From an uncultured Erysipelotrichaceae bacterium (GTDB taxonomy: Bacteria; Bacillota_I; Bacilli_A; RF39; UBA660), in contig CACXGO010000008.1 in the NCBI GenBank assembly GCA_902767245.1, positions 1-55,780 on the forward strand: a stretch of 55,780 bases of DNA, written 5' to 3'. Positions 1-9,416 of the stretch are shown in pieces. A model generated the notes under the pieces. The model was given only the letters and a program-made list of their open reading frames with translations. It did not search any database and was not told the origin of the DNA. The first letter of the stretch is position 1, and each line of letters starts with the position of its first letter. Position numbers and translations under genes: made by a program.

Positions 1-6
1 AAATTT

Positions 7-12
7 CCTCCT
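7..12 (-). promoter_or_regulatory. RBS of the gene following fusA (probably tuf)
   Basis: On the minus strand this reads AGGAGG, six bases before the window edge, so a start codon is expected just outside the window. In the conserved str operon (rpsL-rpsG-fusA-tuf) the next gene is usually tuf; that identity is inferred from order only. Confidence 0.6.
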
Positions 13-67
13 TTATTTATTTACATAATTATTTTATATTATTAATTTTAAAATAGCAAGTCTTTTT

Positions 68-2140
68 TTAATTTCCGCTGTTTTTCTTAATTATTTCTTC
101 AGCAATATTTCTTGGAACTTCTTCATAATGATCAAATTCCATTACAAATGTTCCACGACCTTGAGTGTTTGAACGCAAAGAAGTTGCGTAACCGAACATT
201 TCAGCAAGTGGTACCATTGCATTAATTGCAAGGGCATTACCACGAGATTCTTGGCCAAGTGGGCGACCTCTTCTTGATGTAACATCTCCCATGACTGTTC
301 CTAAATATTCTTCTGGAACAACTACTTGTACTTTCATAATTGGTTCTAAAATAACTGGTTTACATTTGTTTTTAGCTTCTTTTAAAGCCATAGATGCAGC
401 TATTTTGAATGCCATTTCACTTGAGTCTACTTCATGATAAGATCCATCATGTAATGTTGCTTTAACATCAATCATTGGATAACCGGCTAAGATACCAGTT
501 TTCATCGCATCTTGAAGTCCTTTATCAGTTACTGGAATATATTCTCTTGGAACTGTACCACCAACAACTTCATCAACAAATTCATATCCTTTATCTGGAT
601 TTGGTTCAAATTTAATCCAAACATGTCCATATTGTCCACGACCACCAGATTGTTTAATATATTTACCTTCACAGTCTCCTGCTTGAGTAATTGTTTCACG
701 ATATGATACTTGTGGCTTACCAACATTAGCTTCAACATTGAATTCTCTTCTCATACGATCAACGATAATATCTAAGTGAAGTTCGCCCATACCAGCAATA
801 ATTGTTTGACCAGTTTCTTGATCAGTTGTTGCTCTAAATGTTGGGTCTTCTTCAGATAATTTTTGAAGTGCTGTAGCCATTTTATCTTGATCAGCTTTTG
901 ACTTTGGTTCAACAGCAAGTTGAATAACTGGTTCTGGGAATACCATTGATTCCAAAATAACTTCATGTTTTTCTTCACAAAGAGTATCTCCAGTTGTTGT
1001 ATTTTTAAGTCCTACTGCAGCAGCAATATCTCCCGCATATACATCAGATATTTCAGTTCTGTTGTTAGCATGCATTAAAAGAATACGACCAACTCTTTCT
1101 TTGACCCCTTTGGTTGCATTCATTACATATGAACCACTTGATAAATGTCCAGAATAAACTCTAAAGAATGTTAAACGTCCAACAAATGGATCTGTCATAA
1201 TTTTAAATGCTAAAGCTGCGAATGGTTCTGTATCTGATGGATGACGGGCTACTTCATTACCTCTTTCATCTACACCTTTAATTGATTCTACATCAGTTGG
1301 AGCTGGTAAGTAATCAATTACAGCATCTAAAAGTAATTTAACTCCTGTATTTCCCAAAGCATCAGAACATAATACTGGGAAGAATTCAGCTGCAAGTGTA
1401 CCTTTACGAATACATTTTTTGATTTCTTCAATTGTTAGTTCTTCACCTTCAAGATATTTTTCCATCATTTCTTCATCAAATTCAACAACTGTTTCAATTA
1501 AATCATTACGTTTTTCTTCAACTAAATCTTTAAGTTCAGCTGGAATTTCAATTATTTTTGGATTTTCTTCTTGAGCTCTATCATACTGATAAGTTGTTCT
1601 TGTAAGTAAATCAATGATTCCATTAAACTCATCACCAGAACCAATTGGCCATACAATTGGTTTAGCTAAAACTCCTAAACGATCTTTAATAGATTTTAAA
1701 CTATATTCAAAATCTGCCCCCATCTTGCCCATTTTATTACAGCAGATCAAACGAGGTACTTTAAATTCAGTTGCTTGTCTCCAAACTGTTTCAGTTTGTG
1801 GTTCTACTCCAGCTTGAGAGTCAAGAAGTGCAACTGCACCATCTAGTACACGAAGTGATCTTGATACTTCAACTGTAAAATCTACATGCCCTGGAGTATC
1901 AATAATATTTAATCTATAGCCTTTCCAGAAAGCAGTAGTTGCAGCAGAAGTAATAGTTATACCACGTTCTTGTTCTTGTTCCATCCAGTCCATTTGAGAC
2001 TCACCATCATGAGTTTCTCCGATTTTGTGAATTTTTCCTGTATGAAACAAGATTCTTTCAGTAGTGGTTGTTTTCCCAGCATCAATATGAGCCATGATAC
2101 CGAAATTACGTGTATGTTCTAAACTATATTCACGAGCCAT
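68..2140 (-). CDS. fusA: Elongation factor G
   Basis: Translational GTPase that drives translocation of tRNA and mRNA on the ribosome. The 690-residue product is full length for EF-G. The N-terminus shows the G1 loop [12 protein letters not shown] (about residues 17-28), the switch region [16 protein letters not shown] (G3) and NKMGK (G4, about residue 135). The later domains include the conserved GGRGQYGHV and the C-terminal [15 protein letters not shown]. It starts 15 bases after rpsG and belongs to the rpsL-rpsG-fusA operon. The stretch to the window edge is AT-rich and ends in the ribosome binding site of another gene, so the operon continues to the left. Confidence 0.98.
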   Translation of the reverse strand: MAREYSLEHTRNFGIMAHIDAGKTTTTERILFHTGKIHKIGETHDGESQMDWMEQEQERGITITSAATTAFWKGYRLNIIDTPGHVDFTVEVSRSLRVLDGAVALLDSQAGVEPQTETVWRQATEFKVPRLICCNKMGKMGADFEYSLKSIKDRLGVLAKPIVWPIGSGDEFNGIIDLLTRTTYQYDRAQEENPKIIEIPAELKDLVEEKRNDLIETVVEFDEEMMEKYLEGEELTIEEIKKCIRKGTLAAEFFPVLCSDALGNTGVKLLLDAVIDYLPAPTDVESIKGVDERGNEVARHPSDTEPFAALAFKIMTDPFVGRLTFFRVYSGHLSSGSYVMNATKGVKERVGRILLMHANNRTEISDVYAGDIAAAVGLKNTTTGDTLCEEKHEVILESMVFPEPVIQLAVEPKSKADQDKMATALQKLSEEDPTFRATTDQETGQTIIAGMGELHLDIIVDRMRREFNVEANVGKPQVSYRETITQAGDCEGKYIKQSGGRGQYGHVWIKFEPNPDKGYEFVDEVVGGTVPREYIPVTDKGLQDAMKTGILAGYPMIDVKATLHDGSYHEVDSSEMAFKIAASMALKEAKNKCKPVILEPIMKVQVVVPEEYLGTVMGDVTSRRGRPLGQESRGNALAINAMVPLAEMFGYATSLRSNTQGRGTFVMEFDHYEEVPRNIAEEIIKKNSGN

Positions 2141-2155
2141 ACTATTCTCACCTTT

Positions 2156-2623
2156 CTACCAACGATAATGTGCAAATGCTTTATTAGCTTCTGCCATACG
2201 ATGTGTATCTTCACGTTTTTTAACTGAGCCTCCAATACCATTAGAAGCATCAATAATTTCGTTTGCAAGCTTTTCACTCATTGAGTGTCCACTTCTCAAA
2301 CGAGAATATTGTACTAACCAACGAAGTCCTAAAGCTTGACTACGATCAGCCTTTACTTCAATTGGTACTTGATAGTTAGCACCACCAACTCTACGAGACT
2401 TAACTTCTAGAGCTGGTTTAATATTTTCCATCGCTTTTTCGAAAACAACCATAGCATCTTCGCCAGTTTTTTCTTTTACGATTTCAAATGCTTTATAAAG
2501 AATTGTTTGAGCTTGTCCTTTTTTACCATCAATCATTAAACTATTAATAAGTTTAGTAACTAATTTTGAATTATATATTGGATCTGCTAAAACGTCTCTT
2601 TTTACTGCACGTCTTTTACGCAT
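2156..2623 (-). CDS. rpsG: 30S ribosomal protein S7
   Basis: Primary 16S rRNA-binding protein that nucleates the 30S head. At 155 residues it matches bacterial S7. It starts [15 protein letters not shown] and contains the conserved [15 protein letters not shown] region (about residues 76-90) and [21 protein letters not shown]-like C-terminal end. The ATG has a good AAGGAGG-type site upstream. It lies 17 bases downstream of rpsL in the str operon. Confidence 0.98.
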   Translation of the reverse strand: MRKRRAVKRDVLADPIYNSKLVTKLINSLMIDGKKGQAQTILYKAFEIVKEKTGEDAMVVFEKAMENIKPALEVKSRRVGGANYQVPIEVKADRSQALGLRWLVQYSRLRSGHSMSEKLANEIIDASNGIGGSVKKREDTHRMAEANKAFAHYRW

Positions 2624-2640
2624 ATTAATCCTCCTTTATT

Positions 2641-3054
2641 TTACTTTTTTGGCTTTTTAGCGCCATATTTTGAACGACCTTGACGACGTTTTTCAACTCC
2701 AGCAGTATCAAGCGTACCACGAATAATGTGATATCTAACACCGATTAAGTCTTTAACACGTCCACCACGAATCATTACTACACTATGTTCTTGTAAATTG
2801 TGTCCTTCTCCTGGAATGTAAGCTGTAACTTCCATACCATTGCTTAAACGAACACGAGCATATTTACGTAAAGCTGAGTTTGGTTTCTTTGGTGTTAATG
2901 TTCCAACACGAGTACAAACTCCTCTTTTTTGTGGTGAATCTAACTTTGTAGTTTTCTTTTCTCTACTATTATATCCAATCCCTAAAACAGGTGATTTTCT
3001 TTTACGTGTTTTTTCACCACGACCTTTTCTAACTAATTGATTTATAGTTGGCAT
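2641..3054 (-). CDS. rpsL: 30S ribosomal protein S12
   Basis: Decoding-centre ribosomal protein. The 137-residue product starts [12 protein letters not shown]. An upstream in-frame ATG at 3093 exists, but the AAGGAG site six bases before 3054 and the universal MPTINQL start decide for 3054. The streptomycin/decoding motifs [11 protein letters not shown] and the [12 protein letters not shown] loop are present, and the C-terminus is Lys/Arg-rich ([11 protein letters not shown]). It is the first gene of the str operon, about 95 bases downstream of a consensus promoter. Confidence 0.98.
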   Translation of the reverse strand: MPTINQLVRKGRGEKTRKRKSPVLGIGYNSREKKTTKLDSPQKRGVCTRVGTLTPKKPNSALRKYARVRLSNGMEVTAYIPGEGHNLQEHSVVMIRGGRVKDLIGVRYHIIRGTLDTAGVEKRRQGRSKYGAKKPKK

Positions 3055-3110
3055 ATTTTTCTCCTTTCCACTACACACATCCAGGTGTTTCATTTTTCTA
3101 CTTAATTAAA

Positions 3111-3128
3111 GATTTACCGAAGTAAATC
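3111..3128 (-). other. UUCG-capped hairpin in the rpsL leader
   Basis: On the minus strand GATTTAC-TTCG-GTAAATC forms a perfect 7-bp stem with a UUCG tetraloop, between the promoter and rpsL. No T-run follows, so it does not look like a terminator. It could be a leader element for autoregulation or mRNA stability; that is inference. Confidence 0.5.
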
Positions 3129-3148
3129 CCCAATTAAAACGCAACAAT

Positions 3149-3177
3149 AATATAACATCTTTAAATATTATTGTCAA
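3149..3177 (-). promoter_or_regulatory. Promoter of rpsL-rpsG-fusA
   Basis: The minus strand reads TTGACA (3172-3177), a 17-base spacer and TATATT (3149-3154). This is close to the sigma-A consensus and correctly placed about 95 bases before rpsL. Confidence 0.8.
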
Positions 3178-3217
3178 CAATTTTTTGTTCAATTTTTTCC
3201 TGTTTACAAAAAATCAT

Positions 3218-3598
3218 TTATTCATATTCACTATTGTAGTTAGGTGTAACATAATCATCACATTTTACATATGACTCTATTTTCAATTTAACGTCTTTTT
3301 TTACTATAGAGTAACCAGTACAATTTAAGTCAATATAACCATATTTTTTTAAAGTAGATAGTTTAATAATTAATTGCTCATCTTCTTTTAAATCACTGTA
3401 ATAAGCATTAATATATTTTTTAGTGACATTATTTAAAGTAACTTCATAATTATTACTTTCCTTTCTTTCTTCACTATTTTTGCTACTAAAAGTGAAATAG
3501 TCTTTCATCATAAAAAAGCAGTATACTCCACAAATTAGAAAAATTATTAAAAAAGTTACTAAAAAGCTTGCTTTTGCAGTCCCTTTACTTGATAACAT
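3218..3598 (-). CDS. Membrane-anchored hypothetical protein
   Basis: A 126-residue protein of unknown function. A short polar N-terminus (MLSSKGTAKAS) is followed by one hydrophobic segment at about residues 11-31, then an extracytoplasmic-looking domain of about 95 residues. That domain has two cysteines (in DLNCTGY and VKCDDY) and the pattern KLSTLKKYGYI. The layout (KG near the N-terminus, one membrane helix, small soluble domain) recalls pilin-like or pseudopilin-like proteins, but no clear prepilin motif is present. The ATG follows GAAAGGAA. It overlaps the end of the Nudix regulator gene by 14 bases, so the two are probably co-transcribed. Confidence 0.7.
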   Translation of the reverse strand: MLSSKGTAKASFLVTFLIIFLICGVYCFFMMKDYFTFSSKNSEERKESNNYEVTLNNVTKKYINAYYSDLKEDEQLIIKLSTLKKYGYIDLNCTGYSIVKKDVKLKIESYVKCDDYVTPNYNSEYE

Positions 3599-4220
3599 TA
3601 AACAAATTCCTTTCTAAATCTTTATCTAAAAAACGATAAAGCTTTGCTGGTCTTCCACCAGATGGTAATTCATTTTTCTCCCCAGTTTCATAAACAAATG
3701 GAAGAAATTTTTTGCGAAAATTTCTACGATCAATATTTTCATTTAAAACTTCCTCATACACTTTCTGAAGCTCTGGAAATGTAAAATCAGCTGGGAAGAA
3801 TACTTTTAAATTGTTCAAATTTAATAACTCTTTTTTTAAGCAAGCTACTGCTTGAGCAATAATACTTCCATGATCAAAAGCCATTTTTGGTATGTTATTT
3901 ATATCAAATAATTGATATTCAAATTCATAATTTTTCAAACTATATTTATTAATCATTAACATATAGCTAACAGCAATAGTTCTTCTTTCTTTGTTGCGAT
4001 TAACTTCACTAAAAGTATGACATTCTTTTAACATGTCTGCTTTTAATTGAAATTTATTGCAAATTTTAGTAGCTGACGATTCTAACGATTCATCAATTTT
4101 TAATAATCTACTTGGAAGATGCCAAGTGCTACTTCCTTCTTTCTTTAAAAGCAATATTTTTATTTTATCATCATCAACAGTAAAAATATTTAAAAAAACT
4201 TCTATTTGACACTCAATCAT
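3585..4220 (-). CDS. Nudix-domain transcriptional regulator, NrtR-like
   Basis: A 211-residue protein. The N-terminal half resembles a Nudix domain (IEVFLNIFTVDDDKIKILLLKKEG, then WHLPSRLLKIDESLESSATKI). The expected catalytic Nudix box REUXEEXGU is degenerate (KICNKFQLKA). The C-terminal half resembles the winged helix of NrtR-type NAD-metabolism regulators (NIDRRNFRKKFLPFVYETGE followed by GGRPAKLYRF). This fits a ligand-sensing repressor that has lost hydrolase activity; targets are unknown. The start at 4220 is set by CGCAAAGGAG upstream; a longer reading from 4250 has no such site. Confidence 0.75.
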   Translation of the reverse strand: MIECQIEVFLNIFTVDDDKIKILLLKKEGSSTWHLPSRLLKIDESLESSATKICNKFQLKADMLKECHTFSEVNRNKERRTIAVSYMLMINKYSLKNYEFEYQLFDINNIPKMAFDHGSIIAQAVACLKKELLNLNNLKVFFPADFTFPELQKVYEEVLNENIDRRNFRKKFLPFVYETGEKNELPSGGRPAKLYRFLDKDLERNLFNVIK

Positions 4221-4282
4221 GTTAAACTCCTTTGCGTTATTCTTACACAACTATTATATATAATATTTAATATTTTTTCAAC

Positions 4283-4313
4283 AAAAAAGCAATTCTTTTA
4301 ATAAATTGCTTTT
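4283..4313 (-). terminator. Terminator of the P-type ATPase gene
   Basis: Minus strand: AAAAGCAATT (4304-4313), a nine-base loop, AATTGCTTTT (4285-4294) and continuing Ts. The stem starts four bases after the stop codon. Confidence 0.8.
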
Positions 4314-4317
4314 CTAA

Positions 4318-6912
4318 TTATTTCTTTTTGGTTTTATAAACAACTTTATATATCTCATATACGATAATTACAATTAATGATAATAAAAATAAATAAGTTA
4401 TTTCCAACCATGAGATAGGAGTTACTTCTAAAAACTTAGCAGTGAAAGGAATTTCAGCAAAAATAAGTTGCATTAAAATTGCACTAATGATTGCAAAAAT
4501 TGCAAAAGGATTCGTAAAAAATGGAGTTTTAAAAATACTATTTTTTTCACTACGACAATTAAGCACATCGACATTCTGAATAAAGACCATAATCATAACA
4601 ATTGCTGACCTTGCATATATCAAGTCATAGTTATTATCAATCATATATTTCCAGACACCAAAAACTACAATTGTAATTGTTAAACCAAGTATTAATACTT
4701 CTGTCATCAAATCTTTTGAAAACAAACTTTCTTTAGTATCTCTTGGTTTTTCTTTCATGATATCCTTATCAGTTTTTTCAAATGATAAGGCAATATCTTG
4801 TAATCCATTTGTAACTACATTAAGCCATAATAATTGAATTGCAAGTAACGGAATATCATAGCCAAAAGCTATTGAAAGTATAAAAAATGCCACCTCTGCA
4901 AAACCACAGCCAAGTAAGAATAAAGTGATTTTCCGAATATTACTATATGCTGTGCGACCTTCTTTTATACCATCAACAATGGATGTAAAACTATCATTTG
5001 TAATAATCATCGATGCAGTCTCTTTAGCAACATCAGTACCACTTCCCATTGCTATTCCAATATTAGCAGTTTTTATTGCTGGAGCATCATTTACCCCATC
5101 GCCAGTAACCGCAACAAATTCCCCCTGCTCTTTTAATGACTCAACAATTTCAAGTTTATTTAATGGTGTAACTCTTGAAAAAACTTTAATTTTTCCAACA
5201 AACTCATTAAATTTTTCTTTACCTAATGCTTTATATTTATCAACATCTTCACCAGTTGCTACTTCATCATATTTCTTACATAAATTAAGTTCTTTTGCAA
5301 TAGCATAGGCAGTAAGAGGATGATCCCCTGTAATCATAATTACTTTAATACCAGCATTTTTGCATTCGTTAATCGATGCTTTTACATCATTCCTGATTGG
5401 ATCAATAAAAGCAACCATTCCAATAAATTCTAAATTTTTAATATCCTTTTTTTCGGTCCCTTTTACTACTCCATCTGCAATTGCAATTACACGATAACCT
5501 TCACCTGTAAGGCTTATATTTTGCTTTATATATTTTTCATTTGTTTCAGAAAAAGCCATTACTTTTTCTAGTGAACCTTTAACTGTACATCTGAGTTTTC
5601 CATCTTTTTTATAAAAAACTGCAGAGTATTGATTTTCGGATTCATAAGGAACAATTTCTTCAATAGTTGGTTTGTCAACTATTTCAGCTTTTAAAGCCAA
5701 AGCTAAAAAAGCGATATCGATTGAATCTCCATAAGAAATCCATTTACTATTTTTATATTCCAAATGCGCCTCGTTATTAATAGCACCAAGTAAAGAAAGC
5801 GCTTTAGCTTTATCTAGCTCGCTTCCATTTAATGGAATAATTTTACCGTCATCATTATAACCACTTCCAGAGATATTATAACTTGAACCATCTGCTAATA
5901 GTATTTTTTTGGCTGTTTGCTCATTTACTGTCAAAGTTCCTGTTTTATCAGAAGCAATTACTGTACAACTTCCTAAAGATTCAACTGCAGTTAGTTTTTT
6001 TACAATCACATTTTTTTTAAGCATTCTTTTAGATGCAATCGTTAAAGCCATGGTTAGGGCAAGCGGTAAACCTTCGGGCATTGCAGACACTGAAAGAGCA
6101 ATTACGCAAATAAATATTTCATTTATAACATAACCTCTTGAAATTAAAACAACAGTAGTAAGAATTGCAATCAAAATAATTATAAAAGTTATTTGCTTTG
6201 AAAATTTTTCAATTCTTATCGTTAATGGTGATTTTTCATCTTCAGTTTTATTAACTTTGTCAGCAATCATTCCTATTTGTGTATTTATTCCAGTTGCAAC
6301 TACAATTGCTTGAGCACGTCCTCTAGTAACATTAGTTCCTGCATAAACCATATTTGTTCTTTCTGAGAGAACGGCATCTTTTAAAGTTTCACTTGTTTTT
6401 AAAATGTTTAAGCTTTCACCTGTCAAAGTTGATTCATCAGTTTGAAAGTTTTTACAATCAATTATTCTAGCATCAGCAGGTACTTTATCGCCACTTTCTA
6501 AAAGAATAATGTCTCCAACAACCAAATTACTTGAATCAATTTCTTTTGTTTTACCATCTCTGATGACCCTTGTTTTAACTTTTATCATCTGAAGCAGACT
6601 TTCAGCATTCTTTTCGGCTTTTGCTTCTTCAATAGTTCCGATAAAAACATCAACTAATATTATAAAAATCAGTGCAATTGCATCTACTACTTCACCAACT
6701 AAAAATGATAAAAAAACAGTTACAACTAAAATCAATTCAATTGGACTTTTAAATTGCGATAAAACTATTTCTAAAATACTTACTCTTTTAGTAGATGGTA
6801 ATTCATTTTTACCATTTTTTATTAATAAATTAGCAGCTTTTTTTTCAGTTAAACCGCTAATCCCAGAATCTAGATTGTTAAATATTTCACTAACATTTTG
6901 ATTATAAAACAT
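4318..6912 (-). CDS. P2-type cation-transporting ATPase
   Basis: ATP-driven cation pump in the membrane, 864 residues from the chosen start. Visible in order: N-terminal cation-ATPase domain (MFYNQNVSEIFNNLDSG), TM1-2, actuator loop TLTGES, the PEGLP motif in TM4, phosphorylation site DKTGTLT, the KGSLEKV nucleotide-binding segment, TGDHPLTA, TGDGVNDAPA, and a six-helix C-terminal bundle. The architecture is PacL/PMR1-like (P2A). TM6 reads NVVTNGLQD where SERCA-type pumps have an N..TDG core, so calcium specificity cannot be assumed. The frame is open to a TTG at 6966 and an ATG at 6936. I prefer the ATG at 6912 because the family normally begins there, although the upstream site (AGTAGGG) is weak. 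Confidence 0.92.
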   Translation of the reverse strand: MFYNQNVSEIFNNLDSGISGLTEKKAANLLIKNGKNELPSTKRVSILEIVLSQFKSPIELILVVTVFLSFLVGEVVDAIALIFIILVDVFIGTIEEAKAEKNAESLLQMIKVKTRVIRDGKTKEIDSSNLVVGDIILLESGDKVPADARIIDCKNFQTDESTLTGESLNILKTSETLKDAVLSERTNMVYAGTNVTRGRAQAIVVATGINTQIGMIADKVNKTEDEKSPLTIRIEKFSKQITFIIILIAILTTVVLISRGYVINEIFICVIALSVSAMPEGLPLALTMALTIASKRMLKKNVIVKKLTAVESLGSCTVIASDKTGTLTVNEQTAKKILLADGSSYNISGSGYNDDGKIIPLNGSELDKAKALSLLGAINNEAHLEYKNSKWISYGDSIDIAFLALALKAEIVDKPTIEEIVPYESENQYSAVFYKKDGKLRCTVKGSLEKVMAFSETNEKYIKQNISLTGEGYRVIAIADGVVKGTEKKDIKNLEFIGMVAFIDPIRNDVKASINECKNAGIKVIMITGDHPLTAYAIAKELNLCKKYDEVATGEDVDKYKALGKEKFNEFVGKIKVFSRVTPLNKLEIVESLKEQGEFVAVTGDGVNDAPAIKTANIGIAMGSGTDVAKETASMIITNDSFTSIVDGIKEGRTAYSNIRKITLFLLGCGFAEVAFFILSIAFGYDIPLLAIQLLWLNVVTNGLQDIALSFEKTDKDIMKEKPRDTKESLFSKDLMTEVLILGLTITIVVFGVWKYMIDNNYDLIYARSAIVMIMVFIQNVDVLNCRSEKNSIFKTPFFTNPFAIFAIISAILMQLIFAEIPFTAKFLEVTPISWLEITYLFLLSLIVIIVYEIYKVVYKTKKK

Positions 6913-6964
6913 TTTGTCCCTACTCTCTAATAACATTTTACAAATAATATTCCTTTTTGGCAAC

Positions 6965-6987
6965 AAAAAACTAATCTATGATTAGTT
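6965..6987 (-). terminator. Terminator of the WG-repeat-like gene
   Basis: Minus strand: AACTAATC, three-base loop ATA, GATTAGTT, then T4. The stem overlaps the stop codon of the gene ending at 6986. Confidence 0.8.
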
Positions 6988-8515
6988 ATTTGATTTTTGA
7001 TTTTATAAATTCTTCAATTGGAATTCCGTTCCATGTAGTAGTACTGTCATATATAGCATCTTTGAAAGTTTCATTAAAATAATCTATTGAAATTGGGTCA
7101 TTATCAATACTAAAACTAGCTCCTCTAATATCCACGTCTGAAAATCTTACCCAAGGTCCAATATAAACCCCGGTAAAATTAGCATTACGCAAATTTTTAT
7201 TATATGCTTCTTGTGGATTTAAATTTAAATTACAATTGCTAAAGTCTAATCCATCCATTTTAACATTAGTAAAAGAAATATGAGTCAAATTAATAAATCT
7301 AAGCTTGCTTATTAATTCACTTTTTATTTCAAAATGATCATCAACTTTAATAAATAAATCTTCTTGATTTATATTGACTCTTTCAATTTTATTTTGCTTT
7401 TTTTCTATTTCGTGTAAAGCATTAAAATTTGCTTCAATTTGAGATCTTGCATTTTTAGCTTCATCAATAAGTACTGCTTCACTTGATTCAGCCTTTGAAA
7501 GTCCAGTTTTAATAGCAGATTCCTTAACCTCTTTTTCCTCTTTTTCTCTCAATTCTTTATGTTCTCTTTTTTCATCATCAATCATTTCATCAATTGTTGA
7601 TGCTTTTCTATAACTAAACTCTTCTCGCGATGCAAAGGTCACTCCATTACTTATATTTATGCTAGAAAGTGAACTAAGATTTTCTAAATAATAATCTGTT
7701 ATTTCAGCAAATTGATTTTCATAAACCAAATAATATGAGGTCCCATTAAAAATAAAATAATCATTGTAATTAACATTCTTTACTGATCCTATAAGGATAT
7801 ACGAGTCAGTAAAACTATCATATAAATATACTTGATCTTTAGAAATACATAATATATGTCTACCATACACTTTTACTGGCAGATATTTTATTTTAATAGT
7901 ACCTTTATTATTTCTTAAAATATATGAAAATAAACTTCTATGCATAGTATAGTCTTTTAAATCTGTTTTAATAGGTGCTGACTCAACAACCTCTGAAAAA
8001 CTCTCTACCCAAGCGAAACTCCCATTATATTCAAATGTATTATCTTGTTCATCATAAAATTTTTTAAATAATTCTTCACCATTAACATTGATAAAATTCT
8101 GTTTTCGATCTAATCTTGTTTTGGCTTTTACATAGACTCTTGCTAAGCCATCATTAAAATTTGTTGCTCGAATATACCATCTCTTACCTATCAAAGTTCC
8201 ATTTTTATCAATAAAATTAACTAAATCTTGTTCATTTTTTACGCGTGCACAACCATTATAAAATAAATCTACATATGGGTACCATTGTTGACTTATGAAT
8301 TTTTCTCTATCATTTTGGTTAACAAAGTTATAAATAGCTCCTCTTCTTCCTTTACGAGTAACTTTTTCATAATCATCTTGAGGACGATTATTATATGTTT
8401 CTGAAAATAAAGGTTTTATTGAAATTCCAGTGTTACCCTTAAAAATCAAATCTAATTTTTGATTCAAATATTCTTTATATAAACTATCTACTTTTACTTC
8501 AATACTCTCAAACAT
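6986..8515 (-). CDS. WG-repeat / pentapeptide-like hypothetical protein
   Basis: A 509-residue protein without signal peptide or membrane helix. The N-terminal 280 residues hold degenerate WG (KWG)-like repeats: FIDKNGTLIGKRWYIRATNFNDGLARVYV and FINVNGEELFKKFYD show the 'I+.nGe...fd....F.dGlA.V' pattern. A charged, probably coiled region follows at about 305-375 (KREHKELREKEEKEVKES). The C-terminus (about 405-490) has pentapeptide-like lines (LDFSNCNLNL, LRNANFTGVYIG, VDIRGASFS), suggesting a beta-helix. Function is unknown; such proteins often act as scaffolds. ATG follows GTGGTGAT. It forms its own unit with a terminator. Confidence 0.75.
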   Translation of the reverse strand: MFESIEVKVDSLYKEYLNQKLDLIFKGNTGISIKPLFSETYNNRPQDDYEKVTRKGRRGAIYNFVNQNDREKFISQQWYPYVDLFYNGCARVKNEQDLVNFIDKNGTLIGKRWYIRATNFNDGLARVYVKAKTRLDRKQNFINVNGEELFKKFYDEQDNTFEYNGSFAWVESFSEVVESAPIKTDLKDYTMHRSLFSYILRNNKGTIKIKYLPVKVYGRHILCISKDQVYLYDSFTDSYILIGSVKNVNYNDYFIFNGTSYYLVYENQFAEITDYYLENLSSLSSINISNGVTFASREEFSYRKASTIDEMIDDEKREHKELREKEEKEVKESAIKTGLSKAESSEAVLIDEAKNARSQIEANFNALHEIEKKQNKIERVNINQEDLFIKVDDHFEIKSELISKLRFINLTHISFTNVKMDGLDFSNCNLNLNPQEAYNKNLRNANFTGVYIGPWVRFSDVDIRGASFSIDNDPISIDYFNETFKDAIYDSTTTWNGIPIEEFIKSKIK

Positions 8516-8566
8516 ATTATCACCACTATTATTATTTTATAATAAATAATGATTTTTTACAAATAA

Positions 8567-9124
8567 TTAAAAAAATAAATGTTCAATTAAAATTTTTAAT
8601 CCAATTAAAAATAAAATAATTCCACCAAATAATTGAGCTTTTTTTTCATATCTATTTCCAAACATACTTCCAATTTTAACTCCAATTACACATATACAAA
8701 ATGTAATTAAACCAATAATAAGGGAAGCTGAAATAATATTTAAATTTAAAAATGCAAATGAAACCCCAACTGCTAAAGCATCAATACTAGTTGCAATTGC
8801 AAGAACAATCATCGTTTTAAAATCAATTTTATCATCAATCGATTCAAAATCTTCTTTATATGTTTCTAAAATCATATTAATGCCAATTATTCCAAGTATT
8901 ACAAAAACTATCCAGTGATCAATTACCATTATTAAATCTTTAAAATTATAAGTTAAAAAATAACCAATCACTGGCATTAGGCTTTGAAAAAGTCCAAAAT
9001 AAAATCCAACAATTAAATATACTTTTATATTTGTTTTTTTTATACTTAAGCCTTTACAAATTGATACTGCAAAAGCATCCATTGCAAGACTTATAGCTGT
9101 AAGTATTAATAAAAAATAATTCAT
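8567..9124 (-). CDS. mntP: Manganese efflux pump MntP
   Basis: Six-helix membrane protein of 185 residues, the usual MntP length, exporting Mn2+. The two internal repeats carry the conserved acidic motifs LAMDAFAVSICKG (about residues 13-25) and ATSIDALAVGVSF (about 110-122). The ATG has AGGAGA upstream. No yybP-ykoY manganese riboswitch can be recognised in the short upstream region. The neighbouring cation ATPase suggests a metal-homeostasis pairing, but they are separated by another transcription unit. Confidence 0.93.
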   Translation of the reverse strand: MNYFLLILTAISLAMDAFAVSICKGLSIKKTNIKVYLIVGFYFGLFQSLMPVIGYFLTYNFKDLIMVIDHWIVFVILGIIGINMILETYKEDFESIDDKIDFKTMIVLAIATSIDALAVGVSFAFLNLNIISASLIIGLITFCICVIGVKIGSMFGNRYEKKAQLFGGIILFLIGLKILIEHLFF

Positions 9125-9227
9125 ATATTTCTCCTATTTATATATTCTTTATTAAAAAAAATAACATTTTTGTTATTTTCTTTGTCACAAACCTAACTAA
9201 ATCATATATTATACTGGGTGATAAAAA

Positions 9228-9416
9228 ATGCCAAATGGATTCAATAGGAATTGGTTAAGTGGTGCTGGAAAATGGATTTTAACTTTATTTGTATTTTCCA
9301 TTTTAGCTATTTATCAAATATTTTTAGCTTTTTTTGTCCTAACAAAATTTAGTATTTTTATGATTTTTGTCTTTATTCTAATTATCCTTTTTTCCGTTTT
9401 TAAACTCATCTGGTAG
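9228..9416 (+). CDS. Small membrane protein (hypothetical)
   Basis: A 62-residue reading frame on the minority strand with GGTGAT seven bases before the ATG. The protein has a short polar start (MPNGFNRNWLSGAGKW) and one or two hydrophobic stretches covering residues 17-60. Its last 39 bases overlap, tail to tail, the end of the CotS-like gene. The RBS supports a real gene; the overlap and small size leave doubt. Confidence 0.45.
   Translation: MPNGFNRNWLSGAGKWILTLFVFSILAIYQIFLAFFVLTKFSIFMIFVFILIILFSVFKLIW

Noticed and set aside
9125-9227. Manganese riboswitch (yybP-ykoY) before mntP
   Set aside because: The upstream region is too short and shows no recognisable conserved core.
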